Positions 35,150-45,171 of a stretch of 55,714 nt of DNA are shown here, one piece after another; positions within the stretch are counted from its first letter, which is position 1; each line of letters starts with the position of its first letter. This DNA is from Candidatus Midichloriaceae bacterium (GTDB taxonomy: Bacteria > Pseudomonadota > Alphaproteobacteria > Rickettsiales > Midichloriaceae): contig JAQSWL010000001.1 in the NCBI GenBank assembly GCA_029266655.1, forward strand, positions 1 through 55,714. The letters run 5' to 3'. The notes beneath the pieces were generated by a model. The model saw only the letters and a program-made list of their open reading frames with translations. It made no database searches and had not been told where the DNA came from. Made by a program: the position numbers and the translations under genes.

Positions 35150-37327
35150 ATGTACGCACCAGATGAAATTAGCACTATCACAGAGAGTTGCCTAGATAAT
35201 CTAAACGATGTGCAGCGAGAAGCTGTACTTGCAACAGAAGGGCCTTTACTGGTTTTAGCCGGCGCAGGCACTGGAAAAACGCGTGTACTTACCGCAAGAA
35301 TTGCCCATATACTAAGTTTGCGACTAGCCTTTCCTAGCCAAATCCTAGCTGTTACTTTTACTAATAAAGCTGCTCGAGAAATGCGATCTCGACTAGATAA
35401 ATTAACCCAAGGCGCTGCAGATGGCATATGGCTTGGCACATTCCATTCTATTGCCTCTAAGATATTGCGACGTCATGCAGAATCTGTGGGGCTTAACAGA
35501 GATTTCACCATTATTGATTATGACGATCAAATAAGGCTCGCAAAGCAAATACTTGCTGACTACAACATTGATGACAAAAAAAATCCTCCCCGCACACTAA
35601 TTTATCTAATAAGCCGCTTTAAAGACAAAGCCTGGAGTGTTGGCAAGGTCCCAGAAAGTGAGGCTGGCCTTTATGCAGGTGGTAGGGCATTGGAGCTTTA
35701 TGCCACCTATCAAGCGCGGTTAAAGGTTTTAAATGCTGTTGATTTTGGCGATCTTACCTTACTTAACATAGAATTGTTCAATAAAAACCCCGATATCCTT
35801 AAAGAGTATCAAAACAAATTTAAGTATATGTTAGTGGATGAGTATCAAGACACCAACGTTGCCCAATACCTATGGCTTAGAATTTTGGCTCAGGGCACGC
35901 AAAATATATGCTGTGTGGGAGATGATGATCAATCAATATATGGTTGGCGCGGTGCTGAAGTTACCAATATACTTAGGTTCGATAAAGACTTTGCAGATGC
36001 CAAAATAATTAGGCTTGAGCAAAACTACCGATCCACCAATAATATTCTGAAAGCTGCTAGTACTTTAATTGCAAATAATGACGACCGTCATGGCAAGAAT
36101 TTATGGACAGGTGAAGATTCTGGCAACAAAATTAAGTTAAGCAGTTTTTATGATGATAAAGAAGAAGCTCGCTACATAGCTGAAGAAATAGAATCTATCC
36201 GCTATAGAAAGATTCATAGCTACCTAGAAACCGCTGTTTTAGTACGTGCAGGGTACCAAACCAGAAGTTTTGAAGAAAGCTTTAATTTTTTAAGAATCCC
36301 CTACAGAATTATCGGTGGATTAAAATTCTACGAACGCGCAGAAATACGTGATGTGCTAGCTTACATAAGGTTATTAGTTAGCCCATATGACAGCCTAGCT
36401 TTCGAGCGCATAATTAACACACCAAGGCGTGGCATAGGTAATGGCACTTTGCAAAAAATTATTGAGGTGTCTAAAGATCAATCTCTTAGTTACTACGAAT
36501 CCACAAAAAAACTAATTGAAGTGGGTGTAATTAAGGGCAAATCTAGGGAAACTCTTGAAAAAATGTTTAATGATTTGCAACAGGCAAATGAATTATTAAA
36601 TTCTCAAACACACTGGCAAGTGGTGGAAGATCTACTAGAGAACATTGGCTATATAGAAATGTGGAAGACCGATCCAAACGAAGATTCCAGAGATAGGATT
36701 GAGAATATAAAAGAGTTATTGCGATCCTTGCAAGACTATGCCGACCTGCGCGAATATTTGGAGCACATTAGTTTAGTAACCGACACCGACAACATGCAGG
36801 ATGATGATAAGGTCAATATCATGACCATACATGCAGCAAAAGGCCTAGAGTTCGAAACTGTATTCTTAACTGGTTGGGAAGAAGGTATTTTCCCAAGCCA
36901 AAAAGCACTAGATGAAAATGGGAAAACTGCATTAGAAGAAGAACGTAGGCTTGGCTATGTTGCAATTACCCGAGCAAAAAACAATTTATACATAACCTAT
37001 GCATGTAACCGCAGAATTTATGGCAGTTTTCAACCGTGCATACCTTCTAGGTTTATCGATGAATTGCCTAAAGAAACCTATGAGATCATTAATAATTATG
37101 GCAGCTATTATAATAATAATAGGCGCGATTTCAGCTATTCAGCGAAAGCCAGCCCCGAGGTTATTGATGCCAGCTCTTCCCCTCGTTTGAAAAAAGGGCA
37201 ACGAGTTTTCAATGTAAAATTTGGCTATGGATATATACTTTCTATAAACAATAGTATAGCAGAAGTGGCATTCGACAAAGCAGGTATCAAGAAAGTACTA
37301 ATGGAGTATTTGTCCGAAAATACTTGA
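35150..37327 (+). CDS. uvrD: UvrD/PcrA-type superfamily 1 DNA helicase
   Basis: The 725-residue helicase has the SF1A motifs in order: LNDVQREAV, GAGTGKTR (Walker A), VTFTNKAAREM, VDEYQDTN, GDDDQSIYGWRGA, RLEQNYRST, NIMTIHAAKGLEF and YVAITRAK. The C-terminus carries the small RVFNVKFGYGYI Tudor-like domain that contacts RNA polymerase in PcrA/UvrD. It acts in excision and mismatch repair. It is 29 bases after galU and convergent with the next protease-like gene. Confidence 0.95.
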   Translation: MYAPDEISTITESCLDNLNDVQREAVLATEGPLLVLAGAGTGKTRVLTARIAHILSLRLAFPSQILAVTFTNKAAREMRSRLDKLTQGAADGIWLGTFHSIASKILRRHAESVGLNRDFTIIDYDDQIRLAKQILADYNIDDKKNPPRTLIYLISRFKDKAWSVGKVPESEAGLYAGGRALELYATYQARLKVLNAVDFGDLTLLNIELFNKNPDILKEYQNKFKYMLVDEYQDTNVAQYLWLRILAQGTQNICCVGDDDQSIYGWRGAEVTNILRFDKDFADAKIIRLEQNYRSTNNILKAASTLIANNDDRHGKNLWTGEDSGNKIKLSSFYDDKEEARYIAEEIESIRYRKIHSYLETAVLVRAGYQTRSFEESFNFLRIPYRIIGGLKFYERAEIRDVLAYIRLLVSPYDSLAFERIINTPRRGIGNGTLQKIIEVSKDQSLSYYESTKKLIEVGVIKGKSRETLEKMFNDLQQANELLNSQTHWQVVEDLLENIGYIEMWKTDPNEDSRDRIENIKELLRSLQDYADLREYLEHISLVTDTDNMQDDDKVNIMTIHAAKGLEFETVFLTGWEEGIFPSQKALDENGKTALEEERRLGYVAITRAKNNLYITYACNRRIYGSFQPCIPSRFIDELPKETYEIINNYGSYYNNNRRDFSYSAKASPEVIDASSSPRLKKGQRVFNVKFGYGYILSINNSIAEVAFDKAGIKKVLMEYLSENT

Positions 37328-37360
37328 GCGATATATTTGGTATAACAACCTTAATCGCTC

Positions 37361-39154
37361 CTAACTTTGCATTACTTGCTCAACAAAAAACTCAGCAACC
37401 AATACATCATTATCCTGTGCATATAAGTTTGCTTCAGGGTGGAAAGAGCCATAATTTTTTTTAAACGGTTCCTGATGCGCTTTGAAATCATTAAAATCTT
37501 CATGCGTTTTAAAATTATCTGCTAGTTTTTCTAAAATATTTCTCTCTTCTTCAGTCGCAGTTATAATTTCTTTTGCCCCATCAAATTCAATTTTGAATTT
37601 ATTATTCTCAGCAATATCCAAAAATTTATCAAATAACTCTTTGACACCTTCTCCCCAGGTTATTGTAGGGTTAGAAGCAAAAGCATGTAGCACCTCTGGC
37701 TTGAAATGATCGCACATAATAAATTTGTTCACTGTGCAAAGTAAATGCTTGGATTTTGAAAAATCCAACAAATTATTATTGCTAATTAAAGCTATAAGCT
37801 CTTGATTATTTGCATGTATAATTCCGTCATGTAAAATATTATAGATATAAAAATAATTCTTAAGATTATTAAAAGGATATGGCTCGTTATGCATGCCCTG
37901 GTGACTGGAATAAAGCTTGCGAAAGTCATCATTGCCAATTTCAATACCGTGCCAATCAATCTTCATGCATTTCGAGAGTTCAGCTATTTTCTCAGCATCA
38001 TGCTCTTTTATCGCTTTAAGCAACTTGAAAGTATTTTTGCTATCCTTGCTATAATAATCGGAACCAGATACTAAGTTGTGCTTCTTAACCTGTTTACCTA
38101 GATCTGAAACGTAAATAAAATTATCAGAACTACACCAGTTCGAACAAGTCATAAGCATTGCTTTACTCAGCTCATCCTTATCCAACAAAACTGATTCACC
38201 ATAGCTGGTATCGTATAGATTATACCCTATAACACCCTGATTATTATCTCTAACGACTTTAACAACAGCAGCATGATCGCCCAATAAAATATAAAGAAAA
38301 TCAGCATCTTGCAACTTTTTTGGCAAGCTATCAAAAAATTCAAAAGGTGCAGGTGTTTCCCCATCATCGCTTAAGTTAAATGTCAGCTTAAAGTGTTTCT
38401 TATTGTTTGCTGTGTTTGGCGTATAATGAGTATACTCTTTAAGCCGTTGCAAAAAAGTATCTTTATAAAAGTGGTTAAGCCTTTCTGATTTTTCAATTTG
38501 AGAAATCTCTTCAAGCTTTGACCTTAGCTCAGCAAAAAAGTTTTTTTCAACACCTTTTTGCTGCCAAGAGATTTGCTTTCTAACATACTCTCGAGCTAAG
38601 CCATGGCAAATAAAGGGAGGTATACTTTCGCCGTTGCTCTCAACACCATATTGCATTGCGAATTTTGCTTGATAAAAATAATTTTCTTTGCTGGCGGTAA
38701 TAAAATTGCTTTCTTCCTTAGCTTGCGCGCTCAAAGATTTATATAAATCTGGCGTTATATAACCCATAGTGTGGTCAAGCTTAGCACCATTCAAGCTTAC
38801 GTGGTTAATGTCATAATGCCTACCTGCCAAGTCACAATAACTTAAATCACATCCATCCAAGTTCAACTTGGTATTATGATAGGATACAATAGTTGCCTTT
38901 TTAAGGGAAATACCATCAAAGTTAGCTTCAGCAAAATTCTTAGGGATTGTTATATAATTGTTATCAAGAACTAAATCTGCATTTAAAGCATTAAAAAGCA
39001 TTGTAATATCCAACTCACCTTTATCCATTTTTGCAAAAAATTCTTCCAACAAAGCATTATTAGGTGCATGTGTGACATCTGGCACCATTTTAAGCGCTGC
39101 TTCTTTACCATCATTAAGGGCGCTGTGAAGCACATCTTTTATATAAAAACTCAT
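37361..39154 (-). CDS. C58 (YopT)-like candidate cysteine protease with one pentapeptide-like module
   Basis: The 597-residue paralogue of the 30893-33112 protein is similar along its whole length but has only one N-terminal module (about residues 35-150). Putative catalytic residues are Cys183 in FICHGLAREY, His294 in GDHAAVVKV and Asp315 in YNLYDTSYGES. The tail is an ankyrin-like helical region ending LYAQDNDVLVAEFFVEQV. I chose ATG 39154; an in-frame TTG at 39235 would overlap the TetR gene. The TetR gene lies 77 bases upstream on the same strand, so cotranscription and autoregulation are possible. Confidence 0.6.
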   Translation of the reverse strand: MSFYIKDVLHSALNDGKEAALKMVPDVTHAPNNALLEEFFAKMDKGELDITMLFNALNADLVLDNNYITIPKNFAEANFDGISLKKATIVSYHNTKLNLDGCDLSYCDLAGRHYDINHVSLNGAKLDHTMGYITPDLYKSLSAQAKEESNFITASKENYFYQAKFAMQYGVESNGESIPPFICHGLAREYVRKQISWQQKGVEKNFFAELRSKLEEISQIEKSERLNHFYKDTFLQRLKEYTHYTPNTANNKKHFKLTFNLSDDGETPAPFEFFDSLPKKLQDADFLYILLGDHAAVVKVVRDNNQGVIGYNLYDTSYGESVLLDKDELSKAMLMTCSNWCSSDNFIYVSDLGKQVKKHNLVSGSDYYSKDSKNTFKLLKAIKEHDAEKIAELSKCMKIDWHGIEIGNDDFRKLYSSHQGMHNEPYPFNNLKNYFYIYNILHDGIIHANNQELIALISNNNLLDFSKSKHLLCTVNKFIMCDHFKPEVLHAFASNPTITWGEGVKELFDKFLDIAENNKFKIEFDGAKEIITATEEERNILEKLADNFKTHEDFNDFKAHQEPFKKNYGSFHPEANLYAQDNDVLVAEFFVEQVMQS

Positions 39155-39231
39155 CGCAATTACAACTTTTTTATTAGGATTGCATAATTGTACTATATAA
39201 AGGCATAAAGAGCAATAAAATCTTAATAAAC

Positions 39232-39840
39232 TCAAACTCTAGTTAACTTTATGCCATTGATATAATTATCTAAAAAGGTATCAACTAGATGTTGGCTTTC
39301 TGTTTCTATGAGCCCAGTTCTGGTGAATTTACCTTTGCTAGATAATGCACAAATACCGTGAATCCCAGCCCATAAAACTGTTATATATTTTTTCAGATGT
39401 TGTGGATTATCTATGTTTAATATATTGTTCAGAGCTTTTTCTGCTATCTCGTATAAATACTCAATTTTTTCCTCATACCACTTAGGTATTGCAACAGATT
39501 CTGGAAAACGATATTCGCACAAAAGACTCCATGCATTAACATGATTTATGCTGAATTTTACATATGCGTATGCAAGCGCCCTAAGTTGAGAGCCGTTACT
39601 CTCCTTTATAGCTTCCTCGAGAATTTTTATCAAATCATCTAACGTGCGCCCATTTAAATGGATATAAATATCATCCAGATTTTGAAAAATATTATATAAA
39701 GTGCCAACGGAATATTCTATTTGCGTTGCTATCTTACGGGTAGTTATTTTTTGAAAACCCTCATTAATCAATATATTGCTAGCTGAATCTAGAATCATAT
39801 TGCTAAGCTCTTTAAATGTGTGATCTCCTCGCCTACCCAT
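39232..39840 (-). CDS. TetR/AcrR-family transcriptional regulator
   Basis: The 202-residue protein has an N-terminal TetR helix-turn-helix (ASNILINEGFQKITTRKIA, then YSVGTLYNIFQNLDDIY). An all-helical ligand-binding domain of the common WHG-like type follows (LWAGIHGICALSSKGKF). It is likely a ligand-released repressor; the target is unknown. It precedes the C58-like gene on the same strand, and upstream of it lies palindromic element C, which could contain its promoter. Confidence 0.88.
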   Translation of the reverse strand: MGRRGDHTFKELSNMILDSASNILINEGFQKITTRKIATQIEYSVGTLYNIFQNLDDIYIHLNGRTLDDLIKILEEAIKESNGSQLRALAYAYVKFSINHVNAWSLLCEYRFPESVAIPKWYEEKIEYLYEIAEKALNNILNIDNPQHLKKYITVLWAGIHGICALSSKGKFTRTGLIETESQHLVDTFLDNYINGIKLTRV

Positions 39841-39921
39841 CTGCTAAACTTCCATAAAATATCAATTAGAGATGTTCATTATGCACATTTTTTAATTCAC
39901 AGCTATTAGAAATATGCCTTA

Positions 39922-40078
39922 TGCCAAATCTCGTATTTAATAGGTCATATGCGCTTGAATTTTCAAAGAGGTGGGAAGATAAAAAAGTCGGTAATATGAA
40001 CATATTGCTGTCTTTTTTATCAACCAAAATATTTGGAAAGGCAAGATACAGATGACTTATTAAATATGAGATTTGGCA
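39922..40078. mobile_element. Element C: 157-bp palindromic MITE
   Basis: The ends TGCCAAATCTCGTATTTAAT and its complement form near-perfect 27-bp inverted repeats (two mismatches). TTA lies on both sides (39919-39921 and 40079-40081). Inside, GATAAAAAA and TTTTTTATC form a second perfect pair around a GTCGGTAATAT/ATATTGCTGTC hairpin, so nearly the whole element can fold on itself. Its outer TGCCAAATCTC is shared with family A. The rest of 39841-40262 shows no gene. Confidence 0.8.
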
Positions 40079-40262
40079 TTAGCTTTAGGAAGCCTGCAAA
40101 ATATTAGTACTAGGAGCTCTAGGCGATGCCTATAAAAATAGGTGAGTCGACGCGCGACGATGTAATAATATAACTAGGAATTAGTATAACTTGAAAATAA
40201 TTTTTTTTCTGCTATTTTGCAGGGCATCAAATTCTCTTATTATTTTTCTCAAGGATCTTCTC

Positions 40263-42128
40263 ATGCTTTCCATTACAGATGTTACATATACTATTGGTGG
40301 GCGCATGTTGCTCGACAAGGCATCTCTCTCTATATCTGAAGGTCAACGCATTGGGCTTGTGGGCCCTAATGGTACTGGGAAATCCACATTATTTAAACTC
40401 ATCTCTGGGGAACTAGAGATAGACTCAGGTAAGATTGAGCTTAACAAAAAAATCTCTATTGGCATGGTTCGCCAGGATTTACCAGAAGATGAAACAAAGC
40501 TAATAGATGTTGTGCTTGCAGCAGATAAAGAGCGTACAAGTCTTTTGTTGGAGGCGGAAACTTCTGAGGATCCAGACCGTATCGGCTATATTTATGAACG
40601 TCTAAGCGAGATAAATGCTTATGATGCACCAGCGAGGGCAGCAAGTATCCTTGCGGGGTTAGGCTTTGATGAAGAAGCACAGAATAGCCCAATCTCCTCA
40701 TTTTCTGGTGGTTGGAGAATGCGTGTAGCATTGGCTGCAGTTTTATTCTGTGAGCCAGATCTTTTAATGCTAGATGAACCTACCAATCACTTAGATTTTG
40801 AAGCGATGATATGGCTGGAGAATTATCTTATGCGCTACAGTAAAACGCTGATAATTATAAGTCATGACAGAGACATACTTAACAAAACCGTGAACCAAAT
40901 AATTCATCTAAATAATAAAAATCTAGAAAGCTACACTGGAAATTATGATCAGTTTGAGCGTATGCGCGCTGAAAAATTAATGAACCAACAGGCTTTGCAT
41001 GAAAAGCAGGTAGCGCAACAAGCTAAGATGATGAAATTTGTCGACCGCTTCCGTGCATCTGCGAGTAAGGCTAAGCAAGCTCAAAGTAGACTTAAGGCTA
41101 TAGAAAAAATGGATATTGTGGATGCAGTAATTGCAGAGCGCGTTTCAGCATTTATTTTTCCTCAGCCAGAGGAACTTTACTCACCTCTTATTACTTTAGA
41201 AAATGTAGATGTTGGTTATGAAGAAGGCAAACCAATACTACATAAGCTTAATTTGCGTATTGATATGGATGACCGCATAGCCCTACTCGGCGCTAACGGT
41301 AACGGTAAATCTACTCTGGTAAAACTTTTATCTGATCGATTAAAGCCCCTTGCAGGCGAAATTAATAAGCCTAGTAAGCTTAAAGTTGGTTATTTTTCTC
41401 AGCATCAAACAGAAGAGCTAGATATAAGCTTAACGCCATACCAAATAATGTTTGCCGCAATGAAAGATCAGCCAGAACCAAAAGTTAGAGGCGCACTTGG
41501 AAAATTTGGTTTTGATAAAACTAAGGCGGATACAGTAGTTAGAGATCTTTCTGGTGGTGAAAAATCTAGATTGCTTCTTTCTTTGATGAGCTTTGATGCT
41601 CCGCATATTATGTTAATTGACGAACCTACTAACCACCTGGATATTGATGCGCGTGAAGCCTTGATCCAAGCTTTAAACAACTATAGTGGTGCAGTTATTT
41701 TAGTAAGTCACGACCCTCACTTGGTGGAATGTGTAGCTGACAGGCTTTGGTTGGTTGCAGGCGGTGGGTGCAGACCATATGATGGCGATGTGGAAGCATA
41801 TCGCGAATTGGTAATTTCTCAGCGCAGAAAGGAGCGAGCAGACGCAAAACAATCTACACGCAAAAATAAGGAAGAAAGGAAAAAGGAGAAGGCATCTCCG
41901 CTTGTGAAAGAAGCAAAGCAATTAGAGAAAAAGGTTGCAGACCTAACCCAGCGGCGTGAGGCTATAGAAAACGAAATTGCAAGTCTTTCTGTAAGCAGTA
42001 ATAAATCTTATAACCCACAATTAAAAGACTTGAATATATCTTTATCACGCCTAAATGAAGACCTACAAAATGCAGAAAAAGAGTGGATTAAAATTGTGGA
42101 TCTGATTGAAGCTGAGGGTAACGCTTAA
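40263..42128 (+). CDS. ABC-F family ATPase
   Basis: The 621-residue protein has two ABC ATPase domains in one chain without membrane spans. Walker A is GPNGTGKST (34-42) in the first domain and GANGNGKST in the second. Signatures are SSFSGGWRMRV and LSGGEKSRL, and Walker B is LMLDEPTNHLDF and MLIDEPTNHLDI. A linker of about 80 residues separates the domains, and the C-terminus is a coiled coil (EAKQLEKKVADLTQRREAIE), as in Uup/YheS. ABC-F proteins act on the ribosome E site. AAGGA before ATG 40263 fixes the start, and upstream in-frame codons are ignored. A family B repeat begins about 4 bases after its stop. Confidence 0.92.
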   Translation: MLSITDVTYTIGGRMLLDKASLSISEGQRIGLVGPNGTGKSTLFKLISGELEIDSGKIELNKKISIGMVRQDLPEDETKLIDVVLAADKERTSLLLEAETSEDPDRIGYIYERLSEINAYDAPARAASILAGLGFDEEAQNSPISSFSGGWRMRVALAAVLFCEPDLLMLDEPTNHLDFEAMIWLENYLMRYSKTLIIISHDRDILNKTVNQIIHLNNKNLESYTGNYDQFERMRAEKLMNQQALHEKQVAQQAKMMKFVDRFRASASKAKQAQSRLKAIEKMDIVDAVIAERVSAFIFPQPEELYSPLITLENVDVGYEEGKPILHKLNLRIDMDDRIALLGANGNGKSTLVKLLSDRLKPLAGEINKPSKLKVGYFSQHQTEELDISLTPYQIMFAAMKDQPEPKVRGALGKFGFDKTKADTVVRDLSGGEKSRLLLSLMSFDAPHIMLIDEPTNHLDIDAREALIQALNNYSGAVILVSHDPHLVECVADRLWLVAGGGCRPYDGDVEAYRELVISQRRKERADAKQSTRKNKEERKKEKASPLVKEAKQLEKKVADLTQRREAIENEIASLSVSSNKSYNPQLKDLNISLSRLNEDLQNAEKEWIKIVDLIEAEGNA

Positions 42129-42131
42129 GGT

Positions 42132-42175
42132 TATATACTCCATTAATTTGAAAAATTGGAGCGCCACAGCTACAA
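42132..42175. mobile_element. Repeat family B copy 4, truncated end
   Basis: TATACTCCATTAATTTGAAA then AATTGGAGCGCCACAGCT is the family B right end in reverse orientation, so its TATACTCC end faces the ABC-F stop codon 4 bases away. The rest is missing or replaced by a short GCTGC hairpin before the convergent gene. Confidence 0.75.
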
Positions 42176-42181
42176 TTGCTG

Positions 42182-44017
42182 CTATAGCGCTATAGAAGTT
42201 TGCTTTTCCTCATTCTCCATCTTTATGGCCCCATCATAAAAACCTGGTTGAATGGTATGTTCCTCTCTATGATCCACTATTAGAAAGCCTCTACCATTTT
42301 GATTAGCTTCTTTTTTTATAAGCGACATGGATATAGCAATGTTCTTAACACCCATTTCTGCAAAAGGTTCATCCAAAATTACCAAATCTTTGCCGCTTAC
42401 AATTGCAGAGATTAACTTTACTGCCCGTTTTTGGCCACCAGATAAATCATCAGTTATAGTCTTATCATTTATTTCCCTGCCTTGAAATAATGTTGGAAAC
42501 TTGGTAAATAAAGCTTTTATTTTTTTTAATTTATCTGGTTCTATTTCTTCAGCACCAGCAATATCCTGAAATAATGTAAAACCTGGTATTGGCGTGTAGT
42601 TCTGCATAGATATATGTAATGAGTCAGTTCTATTTACACACCCTTCTTTTATGTTATCCCCTAAAAGTATGCTGGTAATTAAAGTACTTTTACCAACGGC
42701 ATTATCCCCTTTTAAGCGTATAATTTCTCTGGGTTTAATAACACTTTTTAAAATTTTTGGGGTGGTTGGTTTTTCTAAGCCTGGCACTTGTAAAACAAAA
42801 TCTTCGGAAAGCTCTAAAAGCTTACCTTCATCTGCTATTATAACTTTTTCACTAGCTTCCTTAGAAAGCCTCTTAGCGTCAGATACACGCTCCATTAATT
42901 CGTTTAAATTATCTACATTTTCCCGAAATGTCCACCAATCTGATAAAGTATAGGATAAATCGTTTAAAAGCCTGGTTATAGTAGCTGAAGCACTTATTAT
43001 AGGGACAAAGTGATCTTTGTAATTTAAAGCAGTATTGCTTAAAATAGCGCTACCAACCGTTATATTAAAAACATAATCCTTTGAGCTTTCAAAAAATTCC
43101 GTTAATAATTGTTTAAAATAGAATATACCAGTGCCATTTATTAAGGAACGACGATTTTCATCTTTTAAATAATTTTGTAGCCTATAAGTTATAGCAGCAG
43201 CTGCATTGCGAGACAATATGTCTTTTGAATTGCTCAATAAATAATCCTTTAGTCTATGTAAATCATACTCACGGCTTGGATTATCAAACGCTGTTGAAAA
43301 TTTGTATAATGCTTTGTCAAAAGCTAATTTAGTTAATACTGAAATCGCCACAAAACTTATAAGCCCATACCTGAAATTAAAAGGTGAAGGTAAAAATTCA
43401 GTAATCGCCCCTGCTATATTATGCAATGAGATCAAGCAGCTACCCAATTGATAGAGCCGGAACGGCAGTGCTATGCTTCTATTTACACTCAAAATAATAT
43501 CACCAGTTTTATCAATTAGTGCTAAAATATTTTCTGGCTGTGCATTTTTGTTCTCAGCATTTTCCGGTCCTTTATATTTTTCTTTGCCCAAAAAATGACA
43601 AGTCGATGCTTCGGAATAAATTGAATTGGAAATTCCATTAGGAAGCAAATTAGAGATTGATTCGGTTAAAATAGAATCTATGCTAGGTTTAACAAAATTC
43701 AGAACAGATCTTTTTACTCGAAACCAAAATGCATTAGAGACCAAATCATGAAAACCTGCCGAGACATTACCCTCTAAAGCTTTCCTAGGAGCATCAGTTA
43801 TTTTGTACTGTTCATCCCAATCACTATCTATTTCTAAAAATTTACTTAAATAATTAGAAAACAAAAGGTTAAATCCTACCAAGAAAATTGGGTTAAAGCC
43901 ATTAACTCCATAAGGGTTAAATATAGAAGTTAACATAAAAGCACTGCGTGGAGATATCCCAAGAAAACGCTTCATAAATACATTAACATTGCTGTTGCTT
44001 GAAAACCTACTTAACAT
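42182..44017 (-). CDS. ABC transporter, fused membrane and ATPase domains (ABCD/SbmA-like)
   Basis: The 611-residue protein has a hydrophobic N-terminal part of about 400 residues. It contains SREYDLHRLKDYLLSNS and YRLQNYLKDENRR segments like those of the ABCD/YddA/SbmA exporter group. A single ATPase domain follows: Walker A GDNAVGKST (about 436-444), signature DLSGGQKRAVKL, Walker B LVILDEPFAEM and H-loop IVDHREEH. It would act as a homodimer. Substrate is unknown; related proteins move peptides, cobalamin or acyl-CoA. Helices are weakly hydrophobic for a transporter. It stands alone, convergent with the ABC-F gene. Confidence 0.7.
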   Translation of the reverse strand: MLSRFSSNSNVNVFMKRFLGISPRSAFMLTSIFNPYGVNGFNPIFLVGFNLLFSNYLSKFLEIDSDWDEQYKITDAPRKALEGNVSAGFHDLVSNAFWFRVKRSVLNFVKPSIDSILTESISNLLPNGISNSIYSEASTCHFLGKEKYKGPENAENKNAQPENILALIDKTGDIILSVNRSIALPFRLYQLGSCLISLHNIAGAITEFLPSPFNFRYGLISFVAISVLTKLAFDKALYKFSTAFDNPSREYDLHRLKDYLLSNSKDILSRNAAAAITYRLQNYLKDENRRSLINGTGIFYFKQLLTEFFESSKDYVFNITVGSAILSNTALNYKDHFVPIISASATITRLLNDLSYTLSDWWTFRENVDNLNELMERVSDAKRLSKEASEKVIIADEGKLLELSEDFVLQVPGLEKPTTPKILKSVIKPREIIRLKGDNAVGKSTLITSILLGDNIKEGCVNRTDSLHISMQNYTPIPGFTLFQDIAGAEEIEPDKLKKIKALFTKFPTLFQGREINDKTITDDLSGGQKRAVKLISAIVSGKDLVILDEPFAEMGVKNIAISMSLIKKEANQNGRGFLIVDHREEHTIQPGFYDGAIKMENEEKQTSIAL

Positions 44018-44129
44018 AATACACCCTCAATGCTTCAGCATATTATATAAGAAAACCGCTATAAAAGCAATAAAAAGGCAATATATTGAATTTTATATAT
44101 AATCTCAGTAAAAATAAGGTAAATTGGCG

Positions 44130-45170
44130 TCACTCTATAATCCAAGGCTCGCCAACTTTTAACATCTTAAAGTTTTGAGGGCTTATATCACTTTCCTCTA
44201 AAGCCTTAGTAAAATCGCTGTGCTGCTGCTCAATGCTTTCGTCACTAAGCTGGAACACGCCATGGTGTATAGCAAGGCCGTATTCTGCATTAATTGCTCT
44301 AAATGCACGCATTGCATCATCTGGGTTATTGTGAACCATCATCATAAGATCTCTAGGCTCGTAAGTACCAACTGGAATTAAGGCTAGCTTTATATCCACA
44401 AATTTATCCCTAATCGCCTCATAAACCGCCCCGGAACCATAGCCGCTGTCGCCTGCAAAATATATATTACCAGCACTGGTTTCCACAACAAAGCTAGACC
44501 ATAATGCTTTATTTCTATCTAGCATAAACCTAGATGACCAATGCAGCGCAGGCATAACATTAATAACCAAGGAATCAAATTCTATAGATTTAAACCAATC
44601 CAAAACCTCGACATTTGCATTACTTGCAAATGATTTTATTATCGCATCATTCCCAAGCGGGGTAATAAACTTTGGGTTATCTCGGGCAACCAATTTTTTG
44701 ATAGTATCTCTATCCATGTGATCATAATGATTATGGCTTATTAAAACTAAGTCAATCTTTGGTAAATCCTCAAATTTCACTCCGGGGTCAATAACTCTTT
44801 TAGGTCCTATCCCAAATGGCCCTGCTCTATTAGACCACATAGGGTCTGTCAAAATATTAATACCATTAACCTGTAGCAAAACAGTTGCATGCCCCACATA
44901 AGAAGCTCTAATGCCACCATCAAATGCAGGCGGTGGCACATCATGACTTTCTACCTCAATATGCTCTGGCCAAGGTGCTGGATTTCTATTCAGGCACCAC
45001 TTTAAAAACTTTGAAAACCTGTTCTTAACTTTATCATATGGATTGAAGAACGTTCCTCCGTCAAAGTGATCTGTCTTTTCACCTTGATAATATGTTACAG
45101 AATCTAAATGCCAATATCCCGCAGTAAGAATAATAGATAAAAATAGAAACACAAAAGCAGTAATCTTCAT
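44130..45170 (-). CDS. NAPE-PLD-like metallo-beta-lactamase-fold hydrolase, membrane anchored
   Basis: The 346-residue protein starts MKITAFVFLFLSIILTAGYW, a signal anchor. The MBL core shows SYVGHATVLLQ, LTDPMWSNRAGP, the metal motif SHNHYDHMD, HWSSR and FAGDSGYG. The RAGPFGIGPKRV and WSSFVVE segments place it with N-acyl phosphatidylethanolamine phospholipase D relatives, so a phospholipid head-group substrate is likely. Its ribosome site AGAGGT lies in the end of a family B repeat directly before the ATG. That repeat is all that separates it from icd upstream on the same strand. Confidence 0.85.
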   Translation of the reverse strand: MKITAFVFLFLSIILTAGYWHLDSVTYYQGEKTDHFDGGTFFNPYDKVKNRFSKFLKWCLNRNPAPWPEHIEVESHDVPPPAFDGGIRASYVGHATVLLQVNGINILTDPMWSNRAGPFGIGPKRVIDPGVKFEDLPKIDLVLISHNHYDHMDRDTIKKLVARDNPKFITPLGNDAIIKSFASNANVEVLDWFKSIEFDSLVINVMPALHWSSRFMLDRNKALWSSFVVETSAGNIYFAGDSGYGSGAVYEAIRDKFVDIKLALIPVGTYEPRDLMMMVHNNPDDAMRAFRAINAEYGLAIHHGVFQLSDESIEQQHSDFTKALEESDISPQNFKMLKVGEPWIIE

Positions 45171-45171
45171 A

